This document shows, piece after piece, positions 22,723-26,625 of a stretch of DNA of 26,625 nucleotides. A program made the translations under genes and the position numbers. Source of the DNA: WJKK01 sp964638225 (GTDB lineage: Bacteria > Patescibacteriota > WWE3 > UBA101185 > UBA10185); the NCBI GenBank assembly GCA_964638225.1, contig CAZWYL010000010.1, positions 1 through 26,625 of the forward strand, read 5' to 3'. Within the stretch, counting starts at the first letter, position 1. Each line of letters starts with the position of its first letter. The notes beneath the pieces are model-generated. The model was not told the origin of the DNA, did no database searches, and was given only the letters and a program-made list of their open reading frames with translations.

Positions 22723-24990
22723 TTATTTTTCCGGCCATTGGGCAATCATTAAAGGAGTTCCGCCATCTGTTATTTCCTGCCAGATTTTTTCTGTGGTAAA
22801 AGGCATGAAGGGGTGCAGTAGTTTCAAGGAGGTTTTATATACGTGAGATAATACGCCCAGCGCTACTTCCTTGTCTTTTCTATCTTTTACAAGCTCTATG
22901 TATTCATCCGCAATCGTGTGCCAGATAAAATCATAAATTTCATTGCCCATATCCGAAAACCGGTATTTTTTAAGATTGTTGTTTGTTTTATCGATGACTT
23001 TTTCCAGCTCGGCCAGTATTTTATGATCTTCCTGTCTAAGCTGAGGCTGTTTTATTCTTCTGAATTCGGTAATTTCCTTGCCAAAGTCTTCTTTCATAAT
23101 TTCTATAAATCTTGCCATGTTCCAGATTTTATTGGCGAAATTCCTGTATCCTCTTACTTTATCTTCACTTAAGGCGGTTTGTTTTGCTGCGGTGTTTCCT
23201 CCCACAACGATTCCCATACGTAGGGCGTCTGCACCATACCTTTCTACAAATTCCATCGGGTCAATAACATTTCCCTTGCTTTTACTCATTTTTCTACCTT
23301 TCTCGTCGGTAATAGCTCCATGTATATAGACGTTTTTAAAAGGAACTTTATCTGTTAGGTATAAACTAAACATAGCCATTCTTGCTATCCAGAAAAACAA
23401 TATATCCCACATTGTATCCATAAAATCAGTTGGGAAGAATTCTTCAAAGTCTTTCCCTTCAGGATAGTCCAGTGTAGTTAAAGGCCATTGTCCGGAACTA
23501 AACCAAGTGTCAAAAGTGTCTGTTTCTTGTATATATTTTCCTTTAGGTTCTTTGCGAGATATTATGTACTCCGCATCTATAGGAGCTATGAGATTTTGCA
23601 AGCCCTTTTTGATTTTTTCTAACCCATATCTTTCTAACAATTCTTTAATTTTCCCTTCATGGGAAACGCCATTTTTATCTACAAAGGTAACGTGTAAATT
23701 AGGATTTTTATCCACTGGGTACCAAACCGGGATTTTAATACCAAAAACTATTTGTCTACTGATTGGCCAATCTCTAATATCACTAAGCCAACGAAGAATT
23801 TCCCTTTTCCATAATGGGCGATTAAACTTAATATCCTCTTCCTTAACGGATTCGGTTACCGTCTCAGCGAGTTTTTCGGTCTTTACAAACCAGTTTGGCA
23901 GGGGAAGGGGTTCAATTTCCCTCTTATCTTTGTAGTCAACAAGAAGGCTGTGCTTGTATTCCTTGTCGATTTTAGTTAATTTGCCTTCCTTAGTTAAAAT
24001 TTTAACTACTTCCTTTCTGGCTTGCTTGGGGTACATTCCTTCCACTTCAGCCGCTTCCGAGGTCATTTTTCCTTGGAGATTTATTACCGTGAATAATGGA
24101 AGATTATGTCTTTTACCTATTTCGTAGTCCGTAAAATCATGCCCGGGCGTTATTTTTAGAGCACCTGTTCCAAATTCTGGATCAACGGCCTCATCAGCTA
24201 TTATAGGTATATCTGTACCTGTCAAAGGGTTCGTGGCCCTTTTACCTGCCAAATTCTCATAGCGGGAATCTTCTGGGTGTACCGCAATAGCCGTGTCTGC
24301 ATATATTGTTTCGGGCCTCACTGTTGCCACTGTAATTGTTTTGGGACTGCCTCGGATCTCGTATTCCACGTAATACAAAGGCGCTACACTTTCTTTATGA
24401 GTAGTTTCTAAGTTGCTAAAGGTAGTTCCATGGAAAGTTGAATAGTTGACCATGTAAGTGTCTCTATAGACAAGTCCATCCCTGTGCAATTTTTCAAAGG
24501 TATCATAAACAGTGTCTATTACTTTCTCATCCAGCATGAAAGTGTTTCGTGTCCAGTCGGCACCCATACCCAATTGTTTTAGCTGGTTTATGGCAACTTC
24601 GGAATTCTCTTTTACAAAACTGAGAATATCCTTAAAAAGAGTGTCTCTATCAAAGTCTAGGCGTGACTTTCCTTTTTCTTTGAGTTTTCTTTCATATACA
24701 ACTTGGGTTTCAAATCCGGCATGATCTGTGCCGGGCAGATACAATGTTTTGTATCCCTGCATTCTTTTTATGCGTGCCATTATATCTTGAATTGCGTAGG
24801 TCGCGTGGCCGCAGTGAAGGGGCGCGTTAGCATTTGGGGGAGGCATTAAAACACAGAAAGTTTCTTCTTTGTTTTGTAAATTATTCCTTTTCCTTTCGGA
24901 TTGGCTTTTTTCTGGTGTAAATAATCCCAATTCTTCCCAATATTGATAGATTTTTTGTGCTGCTTTTTTATGATTGTAAGTTTTTTTCAT
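22723..24990 (-). CDS. valS: Valyl-tRNA synthetase
   Basis: A class I synthetase that charges tRNA-Val. At 755 residues it is clearly shorter than the usual 850-950. The HIGH motif reads HCGH (59-62) in PPPNANAPLHCGHATYA, and the second motif is a perfect KMSKSKGN near 565. The editing (CP1) domain is present, including GTGALKITPGHDFTDYEIG. The protein ends soon after the anticodon-binding helical domain (HPFMPFTTEKIWQ), so the C-terminal coiled coil of other ValRS enzymes is missing. A TGC-TATAAT extended -10 lies at 25033-25028, giving a leader of about 30 bases without a Shine-Dalgarno. Confidence 0.96.
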   Translation of the reverse strand: MKKTYNHKKAAQKIYQYWEELGLFTPEKSQSERKRNNLQNKEETFCVLMPPPNANAPLHCGHATYAIQDIMARIKRMQGYKTLYLPGTDHAGFETQVVYERKLKEKGKSRLDFDRDTLFKDILSFVKENSEVAINQLKQLGMGADWTRNTFMLDEKVIDTVYDTFEKLHRDGLVYRDTYMVNYSTFHGTTFSNLETTHKESVAPLYYVEYEIRGSPKTITVATVRPETIYADTAIAVHPEDSRYENLAGKRATNPLTGTDIPIIADEAVDPEFGTGALKITPGHDFTDYEIGKRHNLPLFTVINLQGKMTSEAAEVEGMYPKQARKEVVKILTKEGKLTKIDKEYKHSLLVDYKDKREIEPLPLPNWFVKTEKLAETVTESVKEEDIKFNRPLWKREILRWLSDIRDWPISRQIVFGIKIPVWYPVDKNPNLHVTFVDKNGVSHEGKIKELLERYGLEKIKKGLQNLIAPIDAEYIISRKEPKGKYIQETDTFDTWFSSGQWPLTTLDYPEGKDFEEFFPTDFMDTMWDILFFWIARMAMFSLYLTDKVPFKNVYIHGAITDEKGRKMSKSKGNVIDPMEFVERYGADALRMGIVVGGNTAAKQTALSEDKVRGYRNFANKIWNMARFIEIMKEDFGKEITEFRRIKQPQLRQEDHKILAELEKVIDKTNNNLKKYRFSDMGNEIYDFIWHTIADEYIELVKDRKDKEVALGVLSHVYKTSLKLLHPFMPFTTEKIWQEITDGGTPLMIAQWPEK

Positions 24991-25027
24991 GTATTAGCTT
25001 TTTTCTAGAGAAAGTGTCAACGGAGAG

Positions 25028-25033
25028 ATTATA
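25028..25033 (-). promoter_or_regulatory. Extended -10 box of valS
   Basis: TATAAT on the minus strand, preceded by TGC, 37 bases before the ATG. No clear -35 is visible. Confidence 0.55.
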
Positions 25034-25080
25034 GCATATTGAAGGGCTTCCGTAGTTAAGAGTTTTTCGTTATTGAAAAA

Positions 25081-25644
25081 TTAGGCTCTTGTAGGATGTC
25101 TACTGCCTGTTCGTGAAAAATCTTTTATTTTCCTTTGTTGCGCTTCCTCTCTCTTAAGTTCCTTTGGCAGTTTTCCATTTCCACGATTCTGGGCTCGAGT
25201 CTCTTTATGTTGAGCCATCCAGTCTTGAAATGAAATTTTCCCTTGTGTTTGATTCCAGTAGGCAGTAAGCTGATCTAAAAGTTCGGGTGACAGATGTTCT
25301 TGTTTTTCTGTATTTTCTTGTTTGATAGGTTCCAGAGCTTCTTGAATTTCCTTTTTATGGTAATCTTCAAGATGCCTTTGACGAAGGTCCGGTTGTTTGC
25401 CAGAACTTTGGTCGTTAGTTTTGTGAGGTTTCTTTCGAATCTTTCCATGGAGTTCTTCGAAATCCTTTGTTCTTTCTTCCGCGCCATTTACACGCGATTC
25501 GTTTCCCTCCGCTTCTTCCGGCATTTTTTTCGTGTCTTCCGTGGGTTTTTCGGGATCCTTTATCCTTTCTTCCGCATCATCGATACGAGATTCCTCTTCT
25601 TCTACTCTTTTTTCCAAGTCTCCTAAAGTGTAAATTTCACCCAT
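25081..25644 (-). CDS. Charged, repeat-containing hypothetical protein
   Basis: A 187-residue, extremely hydrophilic protein rich in Glu, Lys, Arg and Gln, with no signal peptide or membrane segment. Residues 18-30 (ESRIDDAEERIKD) recur at 49-61 (ESRVNGAEERTKD), 31 residues apart, so part of the N-terminal half arose by duplication. The start GEIYTLGDLEKRVEEEESRI suggests a coiled coil; the middle is probably disordered. The C-terminal part has LSPELLDQLTAYWNQTQGKISFQDWMAQHK, which could fold as a small helical unit. I know no family. A TAGAAT lies ten bases before the ATG. It is nine bases from the stop of the methyltransferase gene upstream, so the two may share a transcript. Confidence 0.65.
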   Translation of the reverse strand: MGEIYTLGDLEKRVEEEESRIDDAEERIKDPEKPTEDTKKMPEEAEGNESRVNGAEERTKDFEELHGKIRKKPHKTNDQSSGKQPDLRQRHLEDYHKKEIQEALEPIKQENTEKQEHLSPELLDQLTAYWNQTQGKISFQDWMAQHKETRAQNRGNGKLPKELKREEAQQRKIKDFSRTGSRHPTRA

Positions 25645-25652
25645 AAAGTGTT

Positions 25653-26408
25653 TTATTCTACCACTAATCTTTTTGTGGCACCTATTACAAGAAAGCTGGG
25701 AAATTCTTGTTTAAACCTTAAATAATTTTTGTCATTAATTTTTTTGCCCTTAGAATGCTCTTTACTAATTTCCACGAAGTTTGTTATTTCAAAGCTATGT
25801 TCCGTCAGTTTCTCTATGTAATATTGGAGAGGTCTATGATAGGAGACGATTCCTTTATCTCCGTAGAGTTTATTGGGCACTTCCAGTTGTGTTTTATAGT
25901 TTTTTAGGAGCAGCTGATATTCCCTTCCCTTTTTTAGCGTTTTTCCAAGATGGGTCCAGGGATGTGGAATAGAAAATATTAGTTTCCCACTGATCTGTAT
26001 TACTCTGGCTATTTCGTCTATGGTTTTGTCTATATCTTCGATATCGTGAAAGGACATGTTGCATAGGACTGTCTCGAATTGGTTTTTCTTAATTCCCTCC
26101 ATGTCCGAGGCATCTTTTACTAAAAATTCAATATTTGGGTGGTCAAATCTTTCATTTGCAATGTCAATAAGCTTCTTCGATATATCAATACCGGTTACTC
26201 GAGCCCCTTTGTTCGCTAAAATTTTGCAAAAATATCCCTGGCCACAGCCCACATCCAATACTTGTTTATTCTTAAAGTTTCCTATGATTTCCAGAATGAC
26301 TGGGTTTATGTAAGTTTTATGATTGAAGTCTCCAGTTTCATCTACAAGCTTATCATAAGATTCAGCGACTCTATCCCAGTTAGTTGTTTTGCGCCGGAGC
26401 AGTGGCAT
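25653..26408 (-). CDS. Class I SAM-dependent methyltransferase
   Basis: A 251-residue soluble enzyme. Motif I is VLDVGCGQGYF (50-60), the acidic motif II end is GIDIS (73-77), motif III is FLVKDASDM and motif IV is VLCNMSFHDIEDID. These place it with the UbiE/Methyltransf_11 type small-molecule methyltransferases. The substrate cannot be told, and the neighbours (a charged hypothetical protein, then valS) do not help. AATAAT lies six bases before the ATG at 26408, with no Shine-Dalgarno, so a leaderless transcript is plausible. Divergent from it is the promoter of the DUF5320-like gene. Confidence 0.9.
   Translation of the reverse strand: MPLLRRKTTNWDRVAESYDKLVDETGDFNHKTYINPVILEIIGNFKNKQVLDVGCGQGYFCKILANKGARVTGIDISKKLIDIANERFDHPNIEFLVKDASDMEGIKKNQFETVLCNMSFHDIEDIDKTIDEIARVIQISGKLIFSIPHPWTHLGKTLKKGREYQLLLKNYKTQLEVPNKLYGDKGIVSYHRPLQYYIEKLTEHSFEITNFVEISKEHSKGKKINDKNYLRFKQEFPSFLVIGATKRLVVE
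25655..25660 (-). promoter_or_regulatory. Possible -10 box of the charged-protein gene
   Basis: TAGAAT on the minus strand, ten bases before the ATG at 25644. It lies within the last codons of the methyltransferase gene. Confidence 0.35.
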
Positions 26409-26515
26409 GGCTACATTATTACATAAAATTTTTTCTTGGGGTAGTTTTTGTGGGCGTGACTGGTATTCAGCCCCCGCATTTTAGATTTAGTTGTTGCAAG
26501 GGGAGTTCAAGAAAT

Positions 26516-26543
26516 TTGACAAAGCTGCGTTTCGGTATATAAT
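26516..26543 (+). promoter_or_regulatory. Consensus promoter of the DUF5320-like gene
   Basis: A perfect TTGACA (26516-26521), a 16-base spacer and a perfect TATAAT (26538-26543). This is one of the strongest promoters in the window. Confidence 0.8.
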
Positions 26544-26558
26544 GAATATGTATTCATT
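26541..26558. promoter_or_regulatory. Palindromic operator-like site
   Basis: AATGAATA-TG-TATTCATT, a perfect inverted repeat with a two-base centre. It overlaps the end of the -10 and covers the predicted transcription start, the usual place for a repressor site. Confidence 0.6.
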
Positions 26559-26586
26559 ACTTGATTGATTAAGGGAGGTGAATTTA

Positions 26587-26625
26587 ATGCCTTTTTTTGA
26601 TAGAACAGGTCCTAGAGGTTTTGGC
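26587..26625 (+). CDS. Start of a DUF5320-like protein (cut by the window edge)
   Basis: Only 13 codons are present: MPFFDRTGPRGFG. This beginning resembles DUF5320 proteins, which start with a 'MPxFDRTGPxGxGPxTGRG' type glycine-rich stretch; their function is not established. GGGAGGTG lies seven bases before the ATG, preceded by a consensus promoter and a palindrome at the start site, so the gene is probably strongly expressed and regulated. The family call rests on very few residues. Confidence 0.5.
   Translation, partial: MPFFDRTGPRGFG

Noticed and set aside
1..26625. tRNA, rRNA, CRISPR arrays, insertion sequences or phage genes
   Set aside because: Reading the spacers showed no cloverleaf, no regularly spaced repeats and no transposase or integrase motifs. 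The window looks like core chromosome.

Overview
The window looks like a chromosomal segment from a Candidate Phyla Radiation (Patescibacteria) bacterium, and it probably carries the replication origin. The basis is a compact, AT-rich layout with many overlapping genes, a stand-alone PolA-type 5'-3' exonuclease, a short ValRS, the partial gene at the right edge (DUF5320-like start) and a lysine-rich L34. TGA ends several genes, so the recoded Gracilibacteria/Absconditabacteria code is excluded. I cannot assign the lineage more precisely.

Layout. (1) 1-2700, plus strand: a membrane PH-domain protein, a small membrane protein and a PP2C-like/transmembrane/propeller-like protein. The last is split by a 100-N scaffold gap that appears artificial, because both flanks carry the same 55 bases. 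(2) 2716-10664, mostly minus strand: comF, tsaD, a 5'-3' exonuclease ending in a beta-clamp motif, then an overlapping set murT-gatD-O-antigen-ligase-like-solute-binding lipoprotein. A plus-strand gene for a 56-residue membrane peptide sits inside this block. (3) 10665-12670: the origin region. DnaA boxes lie on both sides of dnaA, and the murT-dnaA spacer holds a box, six in-phase DnaA-trios and an AT-rich stretch in the order known from Bacillus subtilis. (4) 12671-18688, plus strand: rpmH-rnpA-yidD-yidC-jag-dnaN-dnaG, followed by rpoD. (5) 18699-26408: a GT39-type glycosyltransferase and pgi (minus), a zinc-ribbon protein and rplY (plus), then valS, a charged repeat protein and a methyltransferase (minus). 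(6) The right edge: a promoter with a palindromic operator-like site and the first 13 codons of a DUF5320-like gene.

Genes on either side of the origin mostly point away from it. The replication initiator, clamp, primase, main sigma factor, RNase P protein and membrane insertase are grouped on one side. A lipid II amidation pair (MurT/GatD) with envelope genes is on the other.

Most notable observations: rpmH as given encodes full-length L34 only if a -1 shift occurs at a canonical A AAA AAG heptamer (or if one A is missing from the assembly); a very clear DnaA-trio origin that also covers the murT promoter and start codon; a repeated pattern of -10 boxes 6-11 bases before start codons, suggesting leaderless mRNAs; and a PP2C-like domain that appears to have lost its metal-binding aspartates.
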